This document shows positions 23,468 through 33,103 of a stretch of DNA of 64,000 nucleotides, piece by piece; the stretch's first letter is position 1, and each line of letters starts with the position of its first letter. Made by a program: the position numbers and the translations under genes. The stretch is from the NCBI GenBank assembly GCA_026120185.1, contig JANUWF010001161.1:2180001-2244000 (forward strand). The letters run 5' to 3'. Source of the DNA: Voacanga thouarsii (lineage: Eukaryota > Streptophyta > Magnoliopsida > Gentianales > Apocynaceae). The notes below the pieces were generated by a model. The model saw nothing but the letters and a program-made list of their open reading frames with translations, did not search any database and was not told the DNA's origin.

Positions 23468-24161
23468 TTCAAATTCTTGTAATTCCCAAACCTCTTCTAT
23501 CCTCAGCTAGAGGTTTAGTGAAGATATTTGCAAGTTGTTCATCTATTGAGACATATTCAACACACACATCTCCTTTGAGTACATGGTCTCGAATGAAGTG
23601 GTGTTTAACTTCAATATGCTTTGTTCTCGAATGCTGCACTGGATTTTTTGTTCAATTGATAGCACTTGTATTATCACATATTATAGGTACACAATTAAAA
23701 TTTAGATTAAAATCTGGCAAAGTATTCTTCATCTATAAGATTTGAGCACAACAACTTCCTATTGCAATATATTGACAATGACCATTTGTGCTTTTTCTTT
23801 TAACTTTATATCCTACATAATCTGCATCAGTGTATCCTACAAGATCAAATGTATTAGTGTGAGGATACTATCATCCATAATCATATGTGCCAATTAAGTA
23901 TCGAAGATACGTTTTACTGCACATAGATGAGATTCCTTCAGATAGGATTGAAAACGAGTATAAAGATATACCAAAAACATGATATCTAGTCGACTAGTAG
24001 TAAGATATAGTAGACTTCCAATCATACCTCTATATTTACGTTCATCTACCTTCTTACCCTTTTCATCATGGTCAAGTTTTATGGATGTACTCATAAGTGT
24101 GTTGATTTCTTTTGCTTCATTCATTCCAAACCTTTTGAGCAAATTTTTTTGCATACTTAGC
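23468..24161 (-). pseudogene. Sirevirus RNase H and end of pol
   Basis: The better preserved part (23894-24154) shows R-K-Y-R-G-M-I-G-S-L-L-Y-L and T-S-R-L-D-I-M-F, the conserved copia RT/RNase H junction (usually Y-R-S-M-I-G-S-L-L-Y-L-T and R-P-D-I). Downstream fragments include G-Y-T-D-A-D-Y-V-G, C-D-N-T-S-A-I, T-K-H-I-E-V-K-H-H-F-I-R-D and I-F-T-K-P-L-A-E-D, the C-terminal RNase H signatures. Several stops separate these pieces. It reads directly on from the RT block to its right and ends about 450 bp before the envelope-like ORF. Confidence 0.85.
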
Positions 24162-24626
24162 TTAGTTTATGAAGATTCCATCCTTGATTTGCTTAATTTG
24201 TAGTCCAAGAAAGAAGTTCAATTCTCCCATCATACTCATTTCAAATTCTTGCTGTATAATCTTAGCAAATATCTTGCACAAAGAGTCATTAGTAGCGCCA
24301 AAAATAATATTACCAACATAGATTTGGACAATCAATAAGTCACCAGAACTATCAGATTTGATGAACAATGTATTATCAATTAAGCCTCTAGAAAATCGTT
24401 TTGAGATTAGGAAACCACTAAGTCTTTCATACCAAGCTCTTGGAGCTTGCTTTAATCTATAGAGAGCTTTAGAGAGTTTGAAAACATGATTTGGAAAAAG
24501 CTCATGAGTAAAACCAGGTGGCTGCTCAACGTACACTTCCTCTTCAATAAAGCCATTTAGAAAGGTACTTTTGACATCCATTTGATAGAGTATGAAATTT
24601 TTAAAGGATGCAAAGGCAAGTAACAT
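24162..24626 (-). pseudogene. Sirevirus reverse transcriptase core, catalytic motif lost
   Basis: This 154-codon segment is typical copia RT: Q-M-D-V-K-S-T-F-L-N-G (residues 15-25, first catalytic Asp at 17), Q-P-P-G-F, then L-Y-R-L-K-Q-A-P-R-A-W-Y (56-66). At the catalytic box the usual Y-V-D-D-I reads Y-V-G-N-I (residues 103-107), so both catalytic aspartates are replaced. The segment after it (M-G-E-L-N-F-F-L-G-L-Q-I) is well kept. A stop just before the segment separates it from the RT start in the preceding ORF. Polymerase activity is not expected. Confidence 0.9.
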
Positions 24627-26141
24627 TCAAATTAATTCTAGTCTAGCAATAGGAGCAAATGTTTCATTACAGTCAATGCCTTCTTCTTGATTAAATCCTT
24701 GAACCACCAATCTAGCTTTGTTTCTAATTACAACTCCATTTTCATCAAGTTTATTTCTAAAAACCCATTTTGTCCCAATAACAGGATGATCATGCGGTCT
24801 AGGAACAAGTTTCCAAACCTGATTTCTTTCAAATTGATTTAAGTCTTCTTGCATGGCAATAATCCAAAATTCATCATGTAATGTAATATTAATACTGCTA
24901 GGTTCAATATTTGAATGAAGAGCAAAGTTGTCGATAAAATACCGTCGAGTTTTAACTCCTTGGTTTGGATCTCCAATAATTTGTTCGTTTGGATGGCCTG
25001 ATTTGTATTTCCAGTCCTTCAGCAATTGATGATTTGCAGAATATTTAGTTTGTTCTTTCTCTTGTTCAATCTGCAATTCTTCAATCTCTTCTTCTTTTAC
25101 ATGAGTATCTAATGTTGGAGCTTTAACATGATCTAACTTAACTTCATTTGAATTTCCTACATCATCGTCATCTCTTTTTGAAGTATAAATATTAGATTCA
25201 TCAAATACAACATGCACAGATTCTTCCACACAAAGTGTTCTTTTATTGTATACTCTATAAGCATTCTTGTTGGAATAATATTCAAGAAATATGGCCTCAT
25301 CGGACTTACTATCAAATTTTCCAAGATTATCTCTTGTATTTAGAATAAAACATTTACATCCAAAAATTTTAAAATAAGAGACAGAAGGAGTTTTGTCAAA
25401 CATAAGTTCAAATGGAGTTTTTCTTAAAAATGGTCTTAACATAACTCGGTTTATTGTATAGCTTGCTGTGTTAACAGCTTCAGCCCAAAAGTATTTTGGA
25501 AGAGTATTTTCACAAAGCATTGATCTAGCCATTTCTTGCAAGGTCCGATTTTTCCTTTCAATAACACTATTTTGTTGAGCAGTTTTAGCTACTGTAAAAT
25601 TATGAAAGACTCCATTTTCATCACAGAAGTGAGTAAATTCGCTGTTACAAAATTCTTTGCTATTGTCACTTCTAATAGAAATCAGTTTGCATCCAATCGA
25701 GTTTTGGACACACTTAATTAGTTTTGAAAATTTAGTAAAGGCTTCATCCTTTTGACCAAGAAATAAGGTCCAGGTAAATCTAGAGAAACCATCAGCAATT
25801 ACATATGCATATTTTTTTCCTCCAAGAATAGCAGTCCTCATGGGTCCAAATAAATCCATATGAACTAATTCAAGAGGTTTTGGGGTAGAAATCATTTTCT
25901 TTGGTTTAAAAGATGTTTTGATTTGCTTTCCAAATTGACATGCATCACATATTTTGTGGTTATCAAATTTCATTTTTGGAAGCCCCCTAACAAGTTCTTT
26001 TGAGGACAATTTGTTTAACAAATCAAAGGATACATAACCTAATATTCTATGCCAAAGATAACCATCATTGTCATGAACGGATAGGCATCTAATTCTATTA
26101 ACTACAAGGTCATTGAGATAAAACACATATACATTTCCCAT
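24627..26141 (-). pseudogene. Sirevirus integrase and N-terminal reverse transcriptase (504 codons open)
   Basis: The longest open frame in the window. GAG-pre-integrase zinc module: H31, expected second His replaced by Y36, C65 and C68 (C-D-A-C-Q-F-G-K). Integrase core: D96 in H-M-D-L-F-G-P, D159 in R-S-D-N-S-K-E-F, E195 in V-I-E-R-K-N-R-T-L, so the DDE triad is present. After an acidic linker with a Glu-rich stretch (about residues 320-370), the RT begins near residue 420 (W-K-L-V-P-R-P, then G-T-K-W-V-F-R-N-K). It ends at a premature stop in the A-R-L-E segment, where RT continues in the next ORF. A frameshift near 26130 separates it from protease. The lost zinc-binding His argues against an active enzyme. 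Confidence 0.9.
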
Positions 26142-26434
26142 GCGTTTGGTAGTAAAGATGATTTCGAGATTTCCACTGTCAAGTATAGAGCAAGAATCTT
26201 TTTCAAAAATGACTTTACAACCATTGCCACAAAGTTGGCTAACAGGTTATACTTCAAATCATCAATAAGTAAGACTTGATTTATAAATGTTAAGGAACCT
26301 TTACCAATATTACCAATGCCGAGAATCTTCCCTTTCTTCTTGTCTCCAAATGTAACAAATCCTTTATTTGTGGTCTGAATATCTTCTAACAAAATCGCAT
26401 TTCCAGTCATATGTCTTGAACAACCGCTCTCCAA
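26102..26434 (-). pseudogene. Sirevirus aspartic protease remnant
   Basis: The active-site region reads W-F-L-E-S-G-C-S-R-H-M-T-G, where functional copia proteases have D-S-G, so the catalytic Asp is replaced by Glu (a single third-base change). G-F-V-T-F-G-D and I-G-I-G-N-like flap segments follow. The C-terminal part runs out of frame into the pre-integrase domain of the next ORF. Only a short gap with one stop separates it from the knuckle-containing ORF upstream. Confidence 0.85.
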
Positions 26435-26464
26435 GAACCACTTGGTGAAGTTTAAAGACCGTGC

Positions 26465-27271
26465 CTATACATGAGAAGAAGAGATGATTTTTGGTACCCA
26501 CACATTCTTCGGTCCATGAAGGTTAGTAACATTTTCTTTGATTTTCCAGAAAGTAGCTTCACCGGATTCCACTTTTCTTTTAACAAGATATCTTGAAACT
26601 ATATGTCCAGGTTTTTCACAATACGTGCATGCCTTATATGTGCTGTGAGAAGAAGTAGGTTTAACATATTGAAATTTATTCTTTTTGTAGTTATTCTTAT
26701 GTTCATATCCTAAGCCACTTTGATTTTCCATTAAAATAAATCTAGGCTTGCAAATTTTGTCTTTATCCACATGTTTATATCCTAAGCCACTTTTATTTCC
26801 AGCATAAACAAATCTGGGCTTGCAAATATTATCTTTATCCTCATGTTTATATCCTAAGCCACTTCGATTACCAAAATGATGTTGAGTTCCGAGTAGCTTT
26901 TCTAGATTGCTTTTACCATTTGTGAATTTCTCAATGCAATTGGTAAGATCATTTACTCTAATTTTCATATCATCAAAGGTGCTAACCATGCATTCAAGAG
27001 TTTGAATTTTATCACACAGATTTTTATTTTCCAAAGATGCATGATACAAAGCTGTCATAATCACATCTTTTTCAATTTTAGCACACATATGTGTTTCAAA
27101 AGACATTTTGTTGTCATTTAACAAGGCTTCATTTTCTTTCATCAGACAATTAACCTTCAACTTTAACTCTTTATTTTTTTTGGACAGATTTTTTAATTCA
27201 TAAAACATATCACATAACAACTCATTAGGATCAACATGCTTTTCAGTCATAGATATATGCAAATTAGACAT
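26465..27271 (-). pseudogene. Sirevirus gag C-terminal region: coiled coil, three tandem repeats, second zinc knuckle
   Basis: 268 open codons. Residues about 15-120 are Leu/Lys/Glu-rich with heptad spacing (K-E-L-K-L-K-V-N-C-L-M-K-E-N), a likely coiled coil. Residues about 133-200 hold three tandem copies of a roughly 21-residue unit with S-G-L-G-Y-K-H or S-G-L-G-Y-E-H. Residues about 216-229 form a CCHC-type knuckle, C-T-Y-C-E-K-P-G-H, whose last Cys is Tyr. This segment lies between the first gag knuckle (27383-27745) and protease, as in Sirevirus gag. The function is presumably nucleic-acid binding and capsid assembly. Confidence 0.8.
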
Positions 27272-27382
27272 GCAATCTGATGTTTACCTCATTTTCCAAG
27301 ACCATGAAGCAAATGTTGGCAGTTTCTTCCTCATCTTCATTTAAGTCCTAAGCTCCCATCAATCCTTTATCTTTCTTGACCT

Positions 27383-28359
27383 TCAGGTCTTTCTTTTTCT
27401 TAGACGTTTTTCCTTTCTTGCCTTTGCAACCGGACAGTCTGCAATGAAGTGATCCGTGCTTTTACATTCAAAGCATTGAGGTTTGAAGCTGGAGGTTTGT
27501 CCTTTCTTTCTTATAAGCTTCCTTTCTCGTTTGTAGTTTCCTTTGTTGAACATCCTTCTGAATTTCTTTGTTATCATTGCCAAGTCATCATTATCCATTT
27601 CCATGCCTTCACTGCTTTCCGAAAGACTTGTTTCTCCATCTTCATTTTCAGCCTTTAGAGCAATCCCTTTTCTACATCTATCATGATCATCAGATTCATG
27701 AAATCTTTTAAGCTTCATCTCATGAGTTAAAAGAGATCCGATCAACTCTTCAGTAGGTAGAAATTTTAAATCCTTAGATTCTTCTACAGCAAGAGTTTTA
27801 GGCCGCTAGCTTTTTGGTAGAACATCAAGAATTTTTCGGTTTTGTTCCCCAAGGGAATAAACCTTTCCATAAGCTTTCAGACCATTTGAGATAGTAGTAA
27901 ATCTTGTGAACATGTCTATGGTGCTTTCATTGGTCTCATAGTAAATAATTCATAATCATGAATAAGAAGCCCTAGTTTCGATTCTTTGACTTGGGTAGTC
28001 CCTCCATGGGTGACTTCAAGCATTCTCCACATATCATGGGTTGAATCATAACCACTAACACGGTTGTATTTAATCGCATCTAGTGCACAACACAAAATGT
28101 TCATAACTTGAAAATTTAGAGTTATTTTCGCATTGTCTTCCACACTATACTCATCATTCTATTTAGGTATTTTTATGCAATCAATCATCTTTGATGGAAT
28201 AAAAGGACCATTCTCTATTAAACTCCTTAACTCGAAGTTAATAGAACACACATAAATTTTTATTCTATTTTTCCAGAAAGTATAGTTGCTTCCATTAAAC
28301 AAAGGATGACGATTTTTTGAAGACCTTTCAACATATGGAAGAGAAGATGAGCTTGACAT
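27383..28359 (-). pseudogene. Sirevirus gag N-terminal part with first zinc knuckle
   Basis: It starts at ATG 28359 with M-S-S-S-S-S-L-P-Y, followed by F-N-G-S-N-Y-T-F-W-K-N-R-I, the classic copia gag start (usually Y-x-x-W-K-x-R-M). The middle (27916-28143) contains A-L-D-A-I-K-Y-N-R-V and T-H-D-M-W-R-M-L-E-V-T-H-G-G-T, typical UBN2-type copia gag. The last part (27383-27745) holds an acidic stretch and a complete knuckle, C-F-E-C-K-S-T-D-H-F-I-A-D-C. At least two stops or frameshifts break the frame. The ATG lies about 50 bp inside the PBS. Confidence 0.85.
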
Positions 28360-28406
28360 TAAGATCTTTTCTACAAGGCTGTTAAACTAAGAGTATGTAG
28401 ACCTTA

Positions 28407-28419
28407 CTCTGATACCAAA
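28407..28419 (-). other. Primer-binding site of the Sirevirus-like element
   Basis: On the minus strand TTTGGTATCAGAG follows the CA end of the 5' LTR directly. TGGTATCAGAGC is complementary to the 3' end of plant initiator methionine tRNA. It fixes the orientation and the 5' LTR. Confidence 0.9.
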
Positions 28420-29814
28420 TGAAAAACCTTAGAGGGGGGAGGGGGTGAATAAGGTTTTTGGCAAGCAAAAATAATTTTTCTGAATTGTCTAAAATGCTGA
28501 ACAAGAATGATCACCAAGATACTTAGACTGACTTTATAGATGCATAGCAAGCTATCCAAGTACTCGTAGATGTATATCCAGATTTAGACAGTGAAAGATC
28601 ATAAAAAGACAGTACATGAACCACTGAATAAAATGAGACAAGAGATGTATAGTGGTTCGATTAACAATGATATACGTCCATTACCTTAAGCCTCACACTT
28701 AAGGATTTTCAACCCTATTTCATTAACCTCACTTAATGAAACCGATTCACATACAAAAGAAGATCACCACACTAGGTTTTCCACAACCTATTAAACACAT
28801 CAAGGATCACCTCATTAGGTTTTACTCCACAACCTTGACGCAAACACAAGACAAGGATCACCCCAACGGGTTTTACCACACAACCTTGAACATACACAAA
28901 ACACAAGGCTCACCACTATGGGTTTTACACTACAATCTTGAAAATACACAAAACAAGGATCACCCCTATAGATTTTACCACACAACCTTGCACATACACA
29001 AGACACAAGGCTCACTCCTATGGGTTTTACACCACAACCTTGCACTACAATAGAGATTTGAAAATCAATAGAACGGAGATAAGCTCACTTACTTGAGCAG
29101 ATGTTTTCTCGGATACAAGCCACAAATTACTTTTATTTTTGATACACAATGAACTCACTTTGAAGCTAGATAAAAGGAGATTTTTGAAAGTATTGAGCAA
29201 TAAGTTTTCTAAGATGCATGTTTCAAAAATTCTACTTCTAATCTTGCTTTAAGGGCTATTTATAGAGCCAAAAAGTGGAGTGCCAACGGTCATAAAAAAA
29301 CGGCTACAAATTTTTCTGTTTAAACTCATCCGAGTTTTGGACTCAGGTTTTGGACGAAGATGCATCCAAAAGGTAAGTCCAAAATGGCACATTCCTGACA
29401 GAAATTTTTCAACCTAGTTTACAAGATTCTGGATGAACCTTTTGGATTCAAACTGTTCCATTCAAAATTCTGTGAATTTTAAAAACTTTGAAAGTCATCT
29501 CATTTGAAGCTTCAAGGTAAAGTCAAATGAATCAAAAGATAAGAAGACATAGGAATTAATAAATATATTTTAATAACACTTCCTAGTCTATCATTCTTCA
29601 TAAAAAGCTTCCATGATATATAACTTCTCATATTCTGATTTTGTCATTTGATCTTCTAATCTTGAAATCAGCAATGAAGAGGTTGTTAACAATTCTTATC
29701 TGAAGACTTTAGAAGAATAAAGATTAACATGTCCTATCACAGGAAATTAATAAGTGAGTCCATATCAACGTTTGTCATAAATCAAAACATAAAAGAAAGC
29801 CCTTAGGGCTAACA
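28420..29814 (-). repeat. 5' LTR of the Sirevirus-like element
   Basis: This 1395 bp copy reads on the minus strand from TGTTAGCCCTAAGGGC to GGTTTTTCA, with intact TG and CA ends. It includes the 52 bp tandem array at 28800-29047. It has small insertions relative to the other copy (for example near 29338 and 29540). Confidence 0.9.
28800..29047 (+). repeat. About 52 bp tandem array in the Sirevirus 5' LTR
   Basis: Same unit and copy number as 19200-19492, with scattered substitutions. Duplicated with the LTR at integration, so the array existed before insertion. Confidence 0.85.
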
Positions 29815-29819
29815 CATTA
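29815..29819. repeat. Target site duplication CATTA (right copy)
   Basis: Exact repeat of 18857-18861, directly after the TAACA end of the right LTR. Confidence 0.9.
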
Positions 29820-31329
29820 ATTCATTCAATTTTCCTTCAAATCATCTTTGTTTATTTAATTTTCAGATTCAAATAACTCACAAGAGTCATGCTTACTCAA
29901 CAAAAATTCACTTCTTTCAATCACAAACTAGTATAATTCATTTTTTTCCAACCAAGTAACTTCTATTTTCATTTTATTTTAATCATCATCTCATCAACCA
30001 AGATCAATCCTTCAAACTACCATAAAAATTCAGTTCTTCATCACACAAAACACTATCCATAAATCTCCTAGGAAGCCAGCATACATAAGCATATACAAAA
30101 TTCATAAACAAAGTTCATAAACCCTAGCTTTTGATCCAAAATCAAGGAATAAAAATCATGTTTTCATGTTAAAATTAACATCAAAATGATTACCATTCAC
30201 CCCAAAACAACTTTAATTCTAGCAAGGTGAGGTTTTACCTTGTATATAAGGCTATTTGGTGTGTTGCTCCAAGAACTTCTCGAGAACTCATATACAACAC
30301 CAAAAACACACACTAGTATCCTTTCTCTCTCTTTTTGCTAATTTCTTTGATTTCTATTTCTCTTGTTTTTCCTTCCTTATGGCTGCCAAAATTATGGCTG
30401 TGAAATAGCCTTCCCACCACCATTTCTCATCAAAGTTTGGCCAAGAGAATTTTAATTCAATTAAATGTATGGTAGCTAATATATAGGTGTGTTCCAATTG
30501 AAAAATTACACACCATTTCACTTATTTTTCTTCCTCAAAATTTCCTCTTCTTTTCTCTCTTATGGCTGCCAATTTTCTAGCTGTTTTTAAGCCACTCAAC
30601 CACTTCTTCATGGTCAAAATATTGGCCAATTATATTGCACAAGACATTAAGTAATTGGCCCCACAAATGATGTGTTCCAATCACAACAATACACATAATT
30701 CTTTATTTATTTTGTAATTCTCTAATTCCATGTGTCTTGCATGAATTCTTCATGCAACCTCTTATAAATTGACCAATGTTCATGGGCTACCGATCACAAA
30801 ATGCCACACGTACCATTTTTAACCGCGATTTTCTATTTTTCTCAGAAATGACCAAAATCAAGTCCAAAACGAAAAAATATTTTATTTCACCATTCAACTC
30901 CAAAAATTCTATTGAATCCATTGGTAATACATAAATTCTTCAATTATATCTCAGTTTGCTCAAATTTGTGGTCAAAGTCACAGGCGCAGTCAAAATGACG
31001 AAAATACCCCCAAAAACCCGAATAACTTATTTTACACTAAAATGTGCGTTTCATCGCATCGATCAATTTCCGTTCATAACGTACCCTCAAATTCTTATTT
31101 TATTAATAGTAGTAACCTTCTAAAGATTTAGAGTACGGGTAGAACAAATTTAATATTTACATCCAAGTCCCAACAAAATATTATCATACCAAAATGTTCG
31201 CTTCATTATACCCATCATCTTTTGTTTTGACCATCGATGCAAACTCTCATTCTATAACAAGTAGTAGCCATTTAAAGGTTAAAATATGGGGTATTACTCT
31301 TTTCGCTCCTTGCAAAAAAATTTCATCCT

Positions 31330-31606
31330 CGAAATTGGCTCATTCTTGGAATAATTCTGGATACTTTTTCAACATCTTTGCTTTCGTTTCCCAGGTCGCG
31401 TCTTGCACTGGATGATGATTCCATAGAACCTACACAAGTGTAATTTTCTTATTCCATAATTCTTTTTCAGCACACTCCAAGATCTTAAACGGCTTTTCCT
31501 CATACTTCAAGCTTGGAATAATCTCAATAGGCTTATTATTCAAAACGTGTGTAAGGTCAGCTACATATTTTTGAAGTTGGGAAACATGAAATATATTGTG
31601 AATTCC
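31330..31606 (-). pseudogene. Chromodomain end of A2 gypsy integrase
   Basis: Reading left past a stop after L-E-L-P-A-E-L, the frame continues H-N-I-F-H-V-S-Q-L-Q-K-Y. Then comes Y-E-E-K-P-F-K-I-L-E-C, then L-W-N-K-K-I-T-L-V and V-L-W-N-H-H-P-V-Q-D-A-T-W-E-T. This matches the chromodomain of Tekay/Del-type chromoviruses (usually V-L-W-x-N-H-x-V-E-E-A-T-W-E). One stop lies inside the domain. It ends with F-E-D-E-I just before the degenerate polypurine tract and the 3' LTR at 31298. Chromodomains direct integration toward marked chromatin. Confidence 0.75.
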
Positions 31607-32650
31607 TTAAAGCTCTGCTGGTAACTCCAATTGGTAAGCCACTTTCCCAATTCTCTCAACAATAGGGAATGGTCCAACATACCTAAGTGCCAACTTCTTC
31701 TCTTGTCCTCTAGTTCCCAATTGCCATTGTAGAGTCAATTTCAAGAATACATGATCTTCTTCTACGAACTCCAAATCTCTCCTGCGTCTATCTGCATAGC
31801 TCTTCTGTCTACTCTGAGTTGCCTCCAACTTGCTTTTGATCACTTCCACTGCCTGTCGAACTTTTTCAAGATTAAACGCATCTTGCTCACTCATTCTTCA
31901 TCCTAAACTTTCCCAATATAATGGGGACTGACATTTTCTCCTATATAATACATCAAACGAGGCCATTCCAATTGTTGATTGGTAACTATTATTATATGCG
32001 AATTCGGCATATGCCAAATTGTCAATCGACTTAGTTCCAAAATCTAAAGCGCAAGCCCGCAACATGTCTTCCAAAACTCTGTTCACCCATTTAGTTTGCC
32101 CATTCATTTGTGGGTGTGCTGTGTGTTAAACTTTAATGTTGTCCCATACATCTGCTGCAATATAGTCCAGAACTTTGAGGTGAATCTCGAATCTTGATCT
32201 GACACGATACTAGAGGGTATTCCATGTAGTCTGATTACTTCCTCCATATAAATCTTACTTAACTTTTCTAAAGAATTAAGTTCATTGATGGGAATGAAAT
32301 GTGCGGACTTAATCAGTCGGTCCACTATCACGTTGTCTTTTTCTATCCTACTGCCATGGGTATTCTTGTAATGAAATCCATAGTAATTTCATCCCATTTC
32401 CATGATGGAGTAGGTAGTGGCTGCAATAACCCTCCAGACTGTTGCTGATCAGCTTTCACTTGCTGACAAGTTAAACATCGAGCCACAAAGTCTGAAATGT
32501 CCTTCTTCATACCAATCAATAAATAATACATTTATCTATAAATAATGTCATTTCAAGTCCTAATACATTTTTACGGCTCCTGGATGGATGGTATACTTAA
32601 TTCGATGTGCTTCTGTTAAATATCTTGCCTCATCGCAGACTGTTTTAGGA
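31607..32650 (-). pseudogene. Integrase of gypsy element A2
   Basis: The zinc module (E-A-H, later C-L-T-C-Q-Q-V-K) is at about 32440-32620. The core has M-D-F-I-T-R-I-P (first Asp, about 32370), V-S-D-Q-D-S-R-F-T-S (second Asp, about 32200) and, where G-Q-S-E-R is usual, G-Q-T-K-W near 32095, so the catalytic Glu is Lys. Then L-A-Y-A-E-F-A-Y-N-N-S-Y and L-Y-R-R-K-C-Q-S-P-L-Y-W, and a 95-codon open C-terminal part (31607-31894) with R-Y-V-G-P-F-P-I-V-E-R-I-G. Stops and frameshifts separate the parts. Confidence 0.85.
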
Positions 32651-33103
32651 TACAATATCAATCTCGATAATAAATGATCCCGTCATTGTTCTTTCGGAAC
32701 TCACCTCCTTCTTTACCCGCCTCCTTTTGCACAAACTTTTGCAACTCTTCATCTTTATCTTGTTCTCCCTTCAACTGTCGTAGGAAAATGAGTGAATGGA
32801 GATATTACTCATCCTTATTTCTCCATCCACTGCAAATGCTTCTAATTTCAGAATTCGTAGCATCCGAAGAGCTGATAAACTCGCATTCCTACTAAGGGCA
32901 TCTGCTACTGTATTTACTTTTCCAGGATGATATTTAATTGGGCACCAGAATTCCTCCAAATATTCTATCCACCTACGTTGCCTCATATTCAAATCCTTTT
33001 GAGTAAAAACATATTTCAAACTCTTATGGTCAGTGAAGGTTTCAAACTCAGCTCCATATAAATAATGTCTTCATTTCTTAAGTTCAAATACAATAGCTGC
33101 TAA
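32651..33103 (-). pseudogene. RNase H of gypsy element A2, cut by copia C
   Basis: Reading leftwards from the copia junction: [17 protein letters not shown] (catalytic Asp in T-D-H), [26 protein letters not shown], the standard gypsy RNase H signatures. The part encoding H-D-L-K-L-A lies at 52242 onward, on the far side of the 19 kb copia C insertion; the two halves are collinear across the GCTAA target duplication. Confidence 0.9.
33099..33103. repeat. Target site duplication of copia C, left copy (GCTAA)
   Basis: GCTAA precedes the TG of the 5' LTR. The right copy at 52237-52241 is ACTAA. Removing the element restores the continuous RNase H reading of A2. Confidence 0.8.

Larger units (their letters stand above)
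18862..29814 (-). mobile_element. Sirevirus-like Ty1/copia retrotransposon, complete structure, decayed coding
   Basis: This 10,953 bp element has two LTRs (18862-20239 and 28420-29814) and a perfect 5 bp target duplication CATTA at 18857-18861 and 29815-29819. On the minus strand the order is 5' LTR, PBS, gag, protease, integrase, RT, RNase H, envelope-like ORF, polypurine tracts, 3' LTR. The extended gag with two zinc knuckles, the extra ORF after pol and several polypurine-like tracts are hallmarks of the Sirevirus (SIRE/Maximus) lineage; that assignment is inference. It lies inside the A2 3' LTR. In a 120-base LTR sample (18901-19020 versus 28455-28574) I count 8 mismatches, so it is a moderately old insertion. 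Confidence 0.9.
16293..31298 (-). mobile_element. 3' LTR of gypsy element A2 (family A), minus-oriented, split by a Sirevirus
   Basis: The left end is TGTAACACCCC (reverse of the usual GTTACA LTR end). The right end at about 31298 reads on the minus strand as AGTAATACCCC, one base from the expected TG. Without the 10,953 bp insertion plus one 5 bp duplication the LTR is about 4.05 kb. It matches the A3 LTR in reverse: the CCTGTCGCCCTGTTTGGAGT block near 17183-17202 mirrors the text at about 61408-61432, and the phased repeats at 17590-17960 mirror 60960-61150. The element continues right through 31299-33103 and 52242-53410; its 5' part is beyond the window. Confidence 0.85.

Noticed and set aside
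28407..28419. tRNA-like sequence TGGTATCAGAG here and at 34909, 56732 and 62332
   Set aside because: These are retrotransposon primer-binding sites complementary to a tRNA end; no cloverleaf is present.
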